NCBI GenBank assembly: GCA_004764695.1
Contig: SMSO01000035.1
Coordinates: 618,001-682,000 of the forward strand
Origin: Schizochytrium sp. TIO01
Taxonomy: Eukaryota > Sar > Bigyra > Thraustochytrida > Thraustochytriidae
Direction: 5' to 3'
DNA: 64,000 nucleotides
This document shows, one piece after another, positions 30,231 to 41,812 of the stretch (the first letter of the stretch is position 1; each line of letters starts with the position of its first letter). The notes under the pieces were generated by a model. That model did not search any database and was not told where the DNA came from. It was given only the letters and a program-made list of their open reading frames with translations. A program made the position numbers and the translations under genes.

Positions 30231-30419
30231 TTAACTCTCGTCTAATTTAGAGTAATAGAAATCGGCGAATACGTCGTCCGCCGCAGAGCCGTCAGAGTCA
30301 AGCTCAGACCACTTTGAGTGACTTTTCTCGCGTCGAGGAGCGCAGACTAATAAAAGGTTTGCCCCGAATCCGATTGCAGTGAATACGATAATAAGGGTTG
30401 CTGCAAGCACTTCTGGCAT
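30231..30419 (-). CDS. small single-pass membrane protein, unknown function
   Basis: A 62-residue frame with an ATG at 30417-30419. Residues about 4-26 form one hydrophobic helix (LAATLIIVFTAIGFGANLLL), followed by a Cys, a basic patch (APRREKSHSK) and an acidic tail ending in FADFYYSKLDES. The positive patch just after the helix predicts an N-out/C-in orientation. It sits 180 bases upstream of SEC6 on the same strand, so it might also be an upstream frame within the SEC6 leader. I recognise no family. The helix-plus-charged-tail layout makes it more believable than other short frames. Confidence 0.45.
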   Translation of the reverse strand: MPEVLAATLIIVFTAIGFGANLLLVCAPRREKSHSKWSELDSDGSAADDVFADFYYSKLDES

Positions 30420-33400
30420 GCCTTCAAGGGCGAGCTCCGCGACCAGCGCAGAGGCTCGCGAGGTGGTGAGAGTAATGGATCTTTACTTTGTACGAATTGT
30501 AGGCTCGCCCTAGTCTTACTCAATCCCCAAAGCACAAATGAAAGCTACGTTATATGCAAATGAATGCCTCTCTGATAAATTAGAGAAGCTTGCAGAGCGA
30601 CTCCAGAAGGATTTAATATCGGACCAGATCTTTCTTAATTGAAATGAAAAGAGTGGTGAATGTTAATGAAGCCACGCAACTCCTCCCTTCCAACTTTCTT
30701 TCCAATATCACTTCAACGCTCCTGCGTCTGGCTTTGCGGCTAGCGAGTGCTCTATGCCTTTCCTTTGCTCGACTTCTTCAAAAGATCAATCCCCTTGACA
30801 AGTCACCAACCCGGTTTGGAATATTGAAACCTTGGTAACCTGAGATTGATTTGCCTGCACGTAGCGTCGGTACCCAACCTGATGTCGAGGTCCGGCCAAT
30901 GCGTGTTGCTTCTTTGTCTGCTTATGATAGCTCAAAGAGGTTTAGATCGACCGGCTACGTCCACAAGCACGTCTCTCTTCTCTAGTCTCTCTCTCTACCG
31001 ACTACATCTACTGTGACCGTAGATAGGTAGGTATGCGATGGATCATGGAATACAAGCATCCTAAGCAGTTCTATAAAATAGTTATAGTTGCCAATTTCAA
31101 TGAGAATGGGTGCTAATACCTATGTAGGCCCAGTTAGGTATGCTTATAGTATACCGACACATTTATAATAATAAAAAATTAAAATAAGTTTAATTTAAAA
31201 TAATTACTATGGGTCTCATGTAGTAACCAGAGTAAATTTTAAAGCAACAGTAGACTCTAAGCCTAAATTAAAGCGCAACAAGAATCAACAGTTGTGGCAT
31301 TATCGAAAGGGCGTTTGATGTTTAACAACAGATCTTGAAAAGGAACACGCATATAATAACCCACCGTCAGCAGCTATGCACAATTTCTTCAAAGCTACTA
31401 TGACAATAGTCCTAGTCATAACGCCAGAGTTTCGGGTGCCACGGAAAAAGTTTATTTACTTTAAACCGATTCTCTCCTAAAAATTTATTTTAAAATAATA
31501 ATAAAAATGTCCGCGAGTTTCCCTCACACACCTCTTCAGCATGTAACCTTATGACGTTGAGCCTCTTGTAACCATACGCCTGCTCATAATATCTGCTAAA
31601 GTACGTCAGATTTTGCCAACAAGTGATAGCATGCAGGGAATGCATGATTCTCTTACAAGTCTGCATCCAGCTGATGCGAAGAGCGTTGTTTATGAATTAT
31701 TTTTTACCTCCAAAGAAAGGGTCAGTCACCGAAGCAGACTTTGAAGATGGCAAATCGCTCTTCGCCCAAAACTAATTCATAGGCGTGGTTGTATTGATCC
31801 TTCTGGCTCTAGCTTTTGATTAGTAGATACCTAAGACAAAGCTCCAGGGGTATAGCTCATAAGCCAGGAATACTTAGAAACAACTCTCCCTCTATTGCTT
31901 AATTCTGTGTGCTGTCACGAATCTTATCCAACTACTGCTCAAGGTTAAATCCTTTAAGCATCTCAACTCGATTTTTCAGAGTTCCTCCTACATGGTTGCT
32001 ATGATCAACTAGAAGCTAAAGACAAGGTACATGAAGGCTAGAAGAGAAATTTGAGAAGGAATGTTTATAGACTTAAGCTTTACAGTCAGGGATCTCTACA
32101 AGTCTCGGATTAAAACTCTAAAGTCAGATATGTCTCGCGACATATATTCAGAGGGCAATACCAGCCAAAATGCGCCATATATAGTACTGTGGAGGATAAT
32201 GGAAGTAGCATTAGGACACGACTTTGCGAGTCTAAGAGGATCGACAGATCTTCGAGAAGTTACATTGCTTCTACTCCTCAACCGTAAACATAGCTTTCGG
32301 CTAGCAAGATAAGAATGAATTTACAGAGTTGTTTTTGTTTACCTTGCAATTCCACCCCCTGTCTGACTGTAAACCTTTAGTCCTACACATGCCATGGTCC
32401 CTCAGGGCTTACAAATGTTTTACAAGGACAATTGAGAATCTCAAGGGTCTACTAATACATTTTTTTCTCTGGTGATATCACTACCTCAAGCACTGAAGAA
32501 TAGACTAACCGTAGCAATTATTTGTCAAGGGTTCCAGGCTGGTCCAAACGTTGTTAAGGTCACATACCACCACCGTGCAGATGTTATGTATACTAAAACA
32601 GAAACAGAAGTTTAATGGCACCTAGAAATACAAATAAGAATAACTTGAAAAATAACAACAATAACTTTGAAACAAGCTGAAAAATCGCGACACTTGCTCG
32701 GCGTAGTTTCATTGCATAGTATTTGAAGCAAACAAACATAGTAGGCCTAGTGTATTTAATAAGTTCCGCTAAATAGTGGCACCTGAAGCAAATTCTACTT
32801 AGTATCGACACAGACGTCAGTTTGTAACATCGCAGTGATCAAGAGTGCTCTATAATTATCTAGAATCTTCGCAATCCGGCAGTTCTGAGTCTCATTACAA
32901 GGCTGACCCTCAGTTCAAATAGTCATGGCTCGCAACATTACTCTGATCACGCCTGCAAAACTCTGAGGCTCCGACATTTTTGTGTGTTTTGATGTCTATT
33001 CTAATTTGTTTTCACTGGTAGGAGTATACAAGAACAGAATAAAAGAAAGAAATACTCCCTTTTTTTATCCTATCTTTTTTTCTGTTCTATACCGCCAAAA
33101 GGGTTTATGAACACATGACCTGATTCAGATTAGACCCCTCTACATTTTATCTATGCTTTTCTTGCTTGACCTCAAACTGAATTGAAGCTACAGTACAATT
33201 AGTAACGCCACTTTTAAAAAGGGTCTAAAACCACGATATGCCACTTGAGAATCATTTTCATTTTTCAATTAAAGGAAAGTAGAGTTGAGTATGGGGTACT
33301 AGAAGGAAACAGAATTAGAGAATAAAGAAAGAAAAAAAGACGACGACGACGAGGACGACGAGGACAAAATCAATCTCGAACGAAGCTGATAAGAATTGAG

Positions 33401-33482
33401 GTACTCGCCGCATTGGGAGGCTGGAAGTGGCACCCAATAACCGCAGCTCATATCTCAGTTCTACTCAGTACATATTTACGCA
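30420..33482. other. 3-kb spacer between SEC6 and the RING/PHD gene
   Basis: No gene I can support. It contains a TC-rich stretch near 30973-31001, GGTAGGTA-type motifs near 31023-31035, AT-rich low-complexity DNA at about 31160-31210, and a purine-rich (GAC/GAG)n tract at about 33340-33366 just upstream of the RING/PHD start. ATG-initiated frames of 64 codons (30644-30838, plus) and 83 codons (32061-32312, plus) look non-coding. Confidence 0.5.
33340..33366. repeat. GAC/GAG trinucleotide tract
   Basis: Nine imperfect GAC/GAG triplets lie about 115 bases upstream of the RING/PHD start codon. The position suggests a 5' UTR or core-promoter element; that is inference. Confidence 0.7.
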
Positions 33483-35444
33483 ATGGTTCTCCCTTCTTCC
33501 GGGCCGAAGTCGAGAAGAACTTCGAAACGGAGGAAGACAGAAGCGGGAGATTCTAGTGAACAAGTTTCTGGCCAAAGATCAAGCTTGAACGAGGCTTGCT
33601 CTTCAGCGACTTCCTCTAGCTCAAAGAATCATCTAGTAGAAATTAAAACAGAGGTGAAAGTCGAGCCACTTGAACCCTTGCCAAACGCAGTCGCAGCTGT
33701 AGCTGCCACAGAATCTGCAGCAGAAGTGAGGACAAGTCTTGTGAAATCAGAGAACCTGAACAGCGTGAAAACTGAGCTAGTGATAGCAGAGGTGCCAAGT
33801 AGGGGAGACGTAAACTCACTTGAGATAAAAACGGAACAAAATATTTCCGAAGCAAGTAAAGATGAAAGCACGAAGGTTCATGAGAATGGCGATGATGATG
33901 ATGATGACGCCTCATGCGGTATCTGTCTTTGCAAAATGGAGCCCGATGAAATGTTATCAAAGCCCAGTACTTGTGATCATCTTTTCCATTATGTTTGTAT
34001 TATGAGCTGGGTGAATCGCGGTACAGCTCAAACATGCCCATTTTGTCGACGTCAGATTACAGAGCTCTATAATCCGCAAAAGTCAGCGTATGAATCTGTA
34101 TCGCCGCAAAGAAAGGAGGCCCAAACAGAGAACTCCATTTATTCTTACTCTTTCGAAACACAGCAGTCCAACCCTTGCTTTATTTGTGGACGTGATGATC
34201 GGCACGATGCTTTAATGCTTTGTGATGGCTCTTCTGAGGAACAAGAATGCACCCGTGCTTGTCATTTCGATTGCCTCGGCCTTGATCAAGTACCAAATGG
34301 GGATTGGGCTTGCCCCCCTTGTGCGACAGGTGGACGCCTACTTCCTGCAGAAATTTCTAGACAATGGATTGATAGGAACATTATCTCATCTATTGAGGAA
34401 GCAGCTAGATTGGATACGAATGAGTATTCATCTCATGCACGTAAAGAGCGACTTGGTCAAGTTTTCTTTGCTTTGCGTCACGTCATATCCCATGGGATTC
34501 ATCATACAATGCGAATAGATCTTCTTCGAGGACTTTCGAGCTGGCTACTGCCCTCTAATGAAGCTGGCGAAGAGCCTATTCGATTTGCTGTTCTGCTTCT
34601 TTTAAAAGACATTTTTGGTGAACACATGGATTTTCGCCTTGCACGAAATTCTCGGGTAGGGGCTGCTCTTGTTCGTTGTATTAATTTTGAACATGAGTCG
34701 GCCCGTAATCGTGAGCTAGAGGGCAGAATCATGTCTCGGATACAGGATCTTTCCCGCGAAAACATGCGACAGGGTCCAAATCTTCCCTCAAGACTTGTAA
34801 GGCTTGTACACAGACTTTCGAGCAGACAGCAAAGACAACTTGGAAACGAATCACAGGGAAGCTCAAATTCTCAATCGCGCGCAGATAACTGTCAAATCAA
34901 AGCTTCCTTGCCCTCTCACGTGAAGTCAATTCATATGGATAATGGCCAGGACATGAAACGCGCGCTTCTCTATGGAAGTGCTTCGTCTTTAGGCAATCAA
35001 GCAGATAAAGATATCACAAAGTCCACCACTGGTGTCAAGCCAATGACAAGTGATTTTAATTTAGTAAACCCGAACCAGCTGGAAACCACCCGTGGTGCAC
35101 CTTCATTTGGGCCCTTGGAAAGAATGAAAATCCTAAAAGACTCTGTATATGCTCTAATGTCTCAAGCGGCAGATGCACTACAAGATCAAGGGAAATTCGT
35201 GCAACTTTCCCCAGAGTTAAAGAGCAAGATCATAGATAAGGCCCGCGTGGAATTCATGAGCGATTCGCGTCACAAGAGTGTTTTTGATCATGCCTTATCT
35301 GCAGATGAATTTAGAGCAGTATTTTCGTCTCTACATGATAATCCTTCTAAATTAGTGTCTCGAATCCTCTCAGTATTTGACAGACTTCTAGAGATGCGGG
35401 TAAAAAGTACTTTGAGCTTTGTCATCCGAGGCGAGTGTTCTTAG
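33483..35444 (+). CDS. RING-H2 plus PHD-finger nuclear protein (PHRF1-like)
   Basis: 653 residues, ATG at 33483. The N-terminus has a basic nuclear-localisation-like stretch (KSRRTSKRRK). Residues 52-117 contain five SUMO-consensus psi-K-x-E sites (Lys55, 59, 88, 96, 116). Residues about 143-190 form a RING-H2 finger (CGIC ... CDHLFHYVC ... CPFC), the fold of many E3 ubiquitin ligases. Residues about 230-283 form a PHD finger (CFIC ... LMLCDG ... ACHFDC ... WACPPC), a histone-tail reader. The RING-then-PHD order matches PHRF1, although the animal protein is much larger. The helical C-terminus (about 545-640) is unassigned. A chromatin-linked E3 ligase is the likely role. All zinc ligands are present. 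Confidence 0.85.
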   Translation: MVLPSSGPKSRRTSKRRKTEAGDSSEQVSGQRSSLNEACSSATSSSSKNHLVEIKTEVKVEPLEPLPNAVAAVAATESAAEVRTSLVKSENLNSVKTELVIAEVPSRGDVNSLEIKTEQNISEASKDESTKVHENGDDDDDDASCGICLCKMEPDEMLSKPSTCDHLFHYVCIMSWVNRGTAQTCPFCRRQITELYNPQKSAYESVSPQRKEAQTENSIYSYSFETQQSNPCFICGRDDRHDALMLCDGSSEEQECTRACHFDCLGLDQVPNGDWACPPCATGGRLLPAEISRQWIDRNIISSIEEAARLDTNEYSSHARKERLGQVFFALRHVISHGIHHTMRIDLLRGLSSWLLPSNEAGEEPIRFAVLLLLKDIFGEHMDFRLARNSRVGAALVRCINFEHESARNRELEGRIMSRIQDLSRENMRQGPNLPSRLVRLVHRLSSRQQRQLGNESQGSSNSQSRADNCQIKASLPSHVKSIHMDNGQDMKRALLYGSASSLGNQADKDITKSTTGVKPMTSDFNLVNPNQLETTRGAPSFGPLERMKILKDSVYALMSQAADALQDQGKFVQLSPELKSKIIDKARVEFMSDSRHKSVFDHALSADEFRAVFSSLHDNPSKLVSRILSVFDRLLEMRVKSTLSFVIRGECS

Positions 35445-35595
35445 AAGAAACAATTCCTCACGAATCTCTATCGTATGCAGGGCTGTATCTTTCTCTATAT
35501 TTTCAGTGCCCGCTTCATGTTATTGGAAATGCGATGCATTGATTAGTTGTGTAGATTCACTTCACTCTTTAAAAATCCATGGTCCTTTAGTTGGG

Positions 35596-35653
35596 AAGTG
35601 GAAGCTTCTATACACAGTATAACCAAGTGGAAGCTTCTATACACTGTATAACC
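35596..35653. repeat. tandem duplication of a 29-bp unit
   Basis: Two adjacent 29-base copies (35596-35624 and 35625-35653) differ at one base. Each contains GGAAGCTTC and a TATACACAGTATA/TATACACTGTATA near-palindrome. The repeat lies about 150 bases after the RING/PHD stop codon. Confidence 0.9.
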
Positions 35654-35803
35654 AAGTAATCACCCAGGCTCAGTTAACTTTAAAATTTAATTTGCTTGGT
35701 AGAATTTTCTATTTTAGTAGGGGGGTGTCTTTTTTTACACATATTCATATATAAAATACTTTTTGTGCGTGTCTTAGCCCCGGAGATACTCCAATTAGCT
35801 TCC

Positions 35804-35824
35804 AAAACAATTAACAATTGTTTT
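35804..35824. repeat. perfect inverted repeat, 9-bp arms and 3-nt loop
   Basis: AAAACAATT, then AAC, then AATTGTTTT. The sequence can form a short hairpin but is AT-only in the stem apart from one pair, so stability is low. Confidence 0.85.
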
Positions 35825-37283
35825 AGGACAAACTTGTTCAGGTTTGTCGTATCCCCTGGTCGATTAAGAAGACAATCGCAACGGAAATGGAGTTCAGGAA
35901 CATGATAAGAGACAATGCGTACGCGCAGCTCTTCAAAAAAACTAGCTCGTGTGAGTAAGTTAAAATATAATTATGTGGAGTCTAAGAAGTTAACGTCTTG
36001 CTTGGAGCAATAGTTTCGCTGTTGTTTTAGTTTGAATTGAATTATGAAGCTTCTTCCTGTTGAAAGGAGTGTAATTGATTTATTTCCTTATCGTACAGTA
36101 GTAGCATCTTGTATGATAGTTTCATTTATTTTAAAATTAAATAAATAAATCGTTTTATATTTTTAAAATAGATAAATAAATAAACATTACATATACTGTA
36201 TTATGCTTGACAATGTTTAGTTTAAAATTTTAAAATGTTTTTGTTTGAAGAATATTTCAAACAAATCGTCACTTTCAGAAAAGTATTTTTTTCTTTGGTT
36301 TCTTGGTAAAATGTGGATACAACTTGTTTTCAGAAATTACTTAGCAGGGCAAGCCAGTTTTGTTCTATTCCAGGGCAAGGGATACCCAAGTTTTGGTAGG
36401 TGTAGGTATATGTAGCCCTGTACATGATGAGGATCTGAATTCTGAAGAGACCAGGAAAATTAATCAGCGATTTCGCATTTTATACCTCAATCACTACAGC
36501 TTTACCGTATGGGGTGCTTTACAATTTATTCTTTGGGTTGCTGCTCTCAAGAAGTTGGAAAAAAACTACATTTCATTGATATCAAAACGCGTATTGCAAG
36601 AGCTACTGTATTGCCTACGTTTAACTAAAATTAAAATTGCTCATCTTTTGTGGATTCTCTCTTACTATACCAAACATACTTGATAATTTTTGTATCTTTA
36701 TGCTCTTGTGCTCACGCCAATTTTCTTGTTTGCATGGGGGTTAACCCTCTTGTATTCTCTTCAATAGTTTTGATATTGTGACAATGAGCCCTGACAGATC
36801 ATTGCTTGCCTTCAAAGACTCAACTTTTGTCTTTACTTTTTCACCATGTCCTGGCCTACAAATTTATTGCTACACATAGGACATCATATATTCAGAATGT
36901 ATAAAAGGTATATAATATTTATAGGGGTATGTGTAGATAGACAGATTAGATACCTATCTATCTATTTTGGGGAACGAAACAACTTATTGATATCATATAC
37001 CAATTAGATAACAGGAGTTGACAGAACGAGTAGTCAAGAAAGACATGCCTTTACAGAATATATTTTAATATTAACTTGAAAAAAAAACAAAAAAACTTGA
37101 AAGTTTCTTTGTAGGATTCATAAAGCAAGAAACAAAAGAAAGGCTCACTATTGTGTATATTATACTTGCATCCACACATCTGTACACAATTCAATAAAGT
37201 ATTTAATTAAATAGGTTGGTGAATTTTCTTGAAATTTAATAGTAGCATATTTATACTAAATAATATAATGATTGTATTAGACA

Positions 37284-37312
37284 GTTAGGTTAGTTAGGTT
37301 AGTTATAGTTAG
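37284..37312. repeat. GTTAGGTTA tandem tract
   Basis: Two exact 9-base GTTAGGTTA units followed by a degenerate third. It superficially resembles telomeric repeats but the unit length differs and the array is tiny. Confidence 0.75.
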
Positions 37313-38200
37313 TACAATTGTGACGCCTTAACTAGACTACCCTGAGTACTCATAGTTTTTCGTAATCATGAGGGAGTTAAGAAATAAGTTCTTGGATGGT
37401 GGTATATATATAACATATGTACATAGGTATATATATACTCTACTCCCTATATAGAAATTTTTACTGAATAAAACAAACTCGCGGAAAGAGGCCTTCGAAA
37501 TCATACCATGGTATTTATTGCTGATAACCTACTGTAGTACAAATTGATATGGAGTTTTTAATTATTCAACAATGTTAAGTCTGCTGTTCACTGACTATAG
37601 AAATGCTCCAGAACAAATTTCTTTCCATACTTCTTCACTTATCTTTTTTACATTTTCATTTCTTTAATAAGCTAGACAATTGAATGAAAATTGGTCTTAT
37701 GTAAAACAAAAATACAAAATATAATCAAAATATAATATTAATTAAAAAAACCAACATTCTATATAATTTAAATTAGCAAATATCAATAATTTTAATTTTT
37801 TTCATATATTTTAAAAAATATATAGATTAATTTCAAGATTTGTACATGTATATTGTTAAAAATGATGGGATAAATTTATTTTAGAAGTTTATATATAATA
37901 TAATAGTAATAACAATTTGACTTCTCAAAGGTTAACATAACAGTTCGTATAATGAAATGTCTCCTTTCATTAGTAAGTGATTAGATTAAATTAATTCAGC
38001 TCATGAAAAAAAGTGTGGTATAAGTTATATATTTAATAATAATATAGTTAAAAATTAAACTGATATTTCAATAGCAGCAATCAATAGAATAAATAAAATA
38101 AATAAATATATCATATCATATTTCCTTCTATAGATAGCTTAAGCCATCCATGTTGGAGCTCGCGTAAAACCAAATAGGGTAACTAACCCCAACTGAAAAG

Positions 38201-38276
38201 ATCGAACTCGTTACACCTACTGAGGAAAAACTAAGTCTTAAAATACTTAGAAAAAATAAACAGAACCTTGAATAGC
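38201..38276 (+). pseudogene. duplicated fragment of the IFT80 3' end
   Basis: 76 bases match 45482-45554, the last 12 codons, the stop codon and 34 bases of 3' flank of IFT80, in the same orientation. The differences are three extra A residues (in two A runs) and one T-to-C change. Flanking DNA does not match. The fragment has no coding capacity of its own. There is no poly-A tail at its end, so a simple retrocopy is not shown. Confidence 0.85.
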
Positions 38277-39153
38277 AGATCTATAATAAAATAATATTGA
38301 TGTATCATGATAATCAACCTACTATACTAATTTAGATAGATAGATTTTTAAGAAGGAGCTCCTGAAGATGCTTTCATCTTTTTGATGACTGACATCATCA
38401 TCAATCAATATGTAACATACACATGTATGTAACTGATAAATGATCAATTATGACATAGATTTTTCTTACAAGAAATAAATTTTAAAATCTCGACTTGTAA
38501 TGTTGATCATGACTAGTCAAATCACAAATCATTCGGATGATGCTGTGATACTTGACTGATTATATATATATACCCTCTTTTGTATGTCATAAGCTCTTCT
38601 CTCAGGATGGTATCGCCCCCCATCTTGGGAGATTCTGGTCAAGTAGGGAGAAAGAGATGATGCGCACGCATAACACGTTTCAGGTCTCTTGATTTAATAA
38701 GGAAACCAGATCGTGTTGAATATGTCAGCTGCGCTAAGTGGAAGCTGGGAAGTCTAGATACTTGTTGTCTTAAATTTACCAAGTCTCAAATCGAATCAGT
38801 AGTTGTACAATCAGGTCATAAACGTCTATTGAGTCTATCAGCGGCTATTCATAACTATCATATCCTATCCTAATTATGTGTCTATCAATATGTAATTTTA
38901 TCTTAAAAGAAATAAAGGGTCTATGTAACTACATATAAAGCATCCAATTTCCTATGCCGTCGCTGCACACAAGCTTTCTTACGGATGTCTTTTCCTTTGC
39001 ATTTCATTGTATATATCTCTGGGAACGAGAGAATGAATATCTTACTTCTTTCAAGTTAACAACTTTTTCAAATATTTTTTTGTGCTAAGTTTATAAACAG
39101 GTTGGCTTACATTTCTATTGAAGTAAGTATATACAGTTAAGTGTCTACCCTCG

Positions 39154-39170
39154 CCTCACCTCACCTCACC
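39154..39170. repeat. CCTCA tandem tract
   Basis: Three exact CCTCA units followed by CC, in AT-rich surroundings. A minor microsatellite. Confidence 0.75.
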
Positions 39171-41783
39171 TAACTCTGCCTGACACTCTTCAGTCCGACA
39201 TGATACATTCATCTTGCCAGTATTCAAATTCAAAACTATAATGAAATAAATATGATCCTTCTTCTCTTTCTTCTGAGTTCGCCATCCTGGTCAGACTACC
39301 TCTGCACGATTCATTACACAAAATAATCTGCGATGACTTCATAGCAAGAAACTCAATTCAAGATTTTCCTCCTTTGAAAGTTAAAGATTCTTTCGAACTA
39401 TTTTTCCAACGAAAAGAATAGAAAGTCAAAAGGCTTAATTCTTTTTTTATTACACCGTTAAGGCAATCGTACACCTTTGCACTTTGATTGCCATAACGTC
39501 GATCTATACCAACATCACCAGTAATACTACAGGGCAAAGTCAGGCTTCGACTTCCTAGCCTACAGATAGCTTACCTAACATACTCTCACGAGTTTGTTTA
39601 TTTGAAGAGCCCCACTCTCGGATTGTCTCACGTTCACTGCCCTGGCTGGCAAGTCTTCTCCTCACAACCGACTTCTCAATTGGTTGAATAGTACGATGCG
39701 TTATATTACATCTCCTCGGGCTATGAGTTATACTTGTCTTTTAATTCGCTGGAGACAGTAGCTTTATGGTTTCTGCTTATTACTATATTCCTATTAGAAT
39801 TTAGGACTATTCAATTGATTGCTCCGTTAAAATGCATATAAAACTTCCACTAACAGAGTTTATAGGCAAGCGTTCGTTAACATATTGAAGCCATGAGTAC
39901 ATTGAAATCTACCTTTTGAATTTACTCTAATTTGAAATATAGTTGTATCATAGAGCCTTGTATCACAATGCATGTGAGAGTTGAGAATAAAGCAAACACG
40001 CTTTCACTAAAATGAGGTGAGTACGAGCTACAAAATACTTGCAGAGACATATGTTCATTAAAAATAAACATAATCATTAATATGCAAAATACATATGTTT
40101 GAATGCCAATCATAAGATGGATCCGTGACGCACTTTCGTTCTTAAAGAGAAAGTCGTACAGTAATTATGTTAGAGGTAAATGTGGAATATAGAAGGTTAT
40201 GTTTAATCCTTGAAAGCTAGCAGCAAATTGTTTCAATGATATGGACCTAGCAAACAAACAGTCTAGCTGTAAACATTATTAAAAAACGATAGTAAAGTGG
40301 TGCAGTCTCAGCTAGAACTTTAAATACGAAGGCTGTAGTACATATTATCCTTATAGTAGTGTGCGTATTACGGACTGTTTGGTATGGCTATCTTGTGCTA
40401 ATTTTATTGTATGTTTTTCTAACATTTATATCAAAGAATGAATATGTCGCGATGCAGCATTTAGGTAGTATGTTCTGACAAAATTTCCATATGATCTAAA
40501 ACTTGTATTGAAAATTAATATAATAAAATAATAAAATAATAAAGGATTAAAAATGTTTCTCTTGATTTATTTTATCAGTCAAAGCCAGAGCTGAAGAAAT
40601 GTTTCACCTGGGGAATCTCAAAAAGTGGCTACAAGAGGTTTGCAACATCTATTGACTGGGCTTTACACCCTGAGTTTATTCGATAGATTAACGCAGGTCT
40701 AGCCATTTTTCTGTTTCGAACAGTTTTGCTTTTACATGTCTGTGCACGAAATGTTACTCGTGAATGGCTTGCCTTCAGTACTATTGACAGATAATCCCTG
40801 ATGAACCAGATATTGACTGGCAAGAAGCTTGAAATGCATGATAGAGGTATGTTATACTTCAGCTTATAGAGGTAGCGAGCGATCTTCTGGCCCTTGAGAG
40901 GGCACCGGTGGACTGCTTCATACTATAATAAGGAGACTAAGACAGATCACAACACAACTTAAGCGGGCAGGGTAACTTGTTTTCTCAACCACTGATTCAG
41001 ACTGTGTCCTTACATATTCATTTGATTGTGGAGTGAACTTTTACTCATAAGTCCCCTTGGCCTTATACCTTTGTATCTGATAGTAACGCTCTTATCATAT
41101 TCAAGTCCTTCTAGTTCAGGATTTATGACAGTGTAAAATGACTCTGATGGTGTTTTGTCAACACTGGGTACCTAAGGTCAATCGATATGACTTTATTTAA
41201 AGAGTGCCTTGATCCTCTTTCGAGGTTTCATATGACGAGTATCAAATACCATTTATTAAATAGGTGTCAACATGCTTCATATGATCATCACCATTGTCGT
41301 CTATTATACTTTAAAATTACCTTCTGCAATATGAATTCTAAGCAGGAGTTGATACCTTTAATGCACACTGAGACCAATAGTAGTGGAAGCAGAGAGCTGT
41401 ACTGAGCTCAATTTCTTAGATTTGATTTTTTTAAAGACTTAGGATGATATCTCACCAAAAAAAAGAGGAGCATTTTGATTTAGTTTGTCGAGACTATCTG
41501 CAATATTTGTATAAACCGTCGATAGATTGCAGCTAGATTGAACCATAATTGATATTTTATGATCTGCATTAAAACATAGCCTCTTGGGATATCCGTAGGA
41601 TCAATTCGTAGGTCAGCAGATCGCTGACTCATGAGTAAAAACGCTTTGGCTTTCTTACTCCTTGCAGTGACAGCCGAGGCTTATAATACCCTTTCGTTGT
41701 CAACTTAACTTTAACTTGTGCAATGAATAATGTCTGCACAATTTAATATTATGGTACCATGGTGGTGTTGATCTTTAGGGTTT

Positions 41784-41812
41784 CAAACTAAAAACTGTAA
41801 GTTTTTAGTTTG
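41784..41812. repeat. perfect inverted repeat, 13-bp arms and 3-nt loop
   Basis: CAAACTAAAAACT, then GTA, then its exact reverse complement. The arms are perfect, making this the strongest hairpin I noticed in the non-coding DNA. No flanking gene explains it. A terminator or structured RNA role is not supported by anything else in view. Confidence 0.9.

Noticed and set aside
30644-30838. 64-codon ATG frame, amphipathic
   Set aside because: Hydrophobic-looking but has no motif.
32061-32312. 83-codon ATG frame with an open antisense frame
   Set aside because: Both strands are open by chance over the same bases, with no protein-like pattern.
36360-36683. 107-codon frame on the plus strand
   Set aside because: Opens with TTG, contains no ATG and is AT-biased.
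37284-37312. TTAGG-like repeats as an internal telomere
   Set aside because: Only two exact 9-base units, wrong period for TTAGGG arrays, and gene-bearing DNA on both sides.
38201-38276. IFT80 fragment as a classic processed retrocopy
   Set aside because: No poly-A tail follows and the match stops 34 bases into the 3' flank, so the mechanism is left open.
39922-40113. 63-codon hydrophobic minus-strand frame
   Set aside because: Hydrophobicity follows from AT-rich codons and there is no supporting context.
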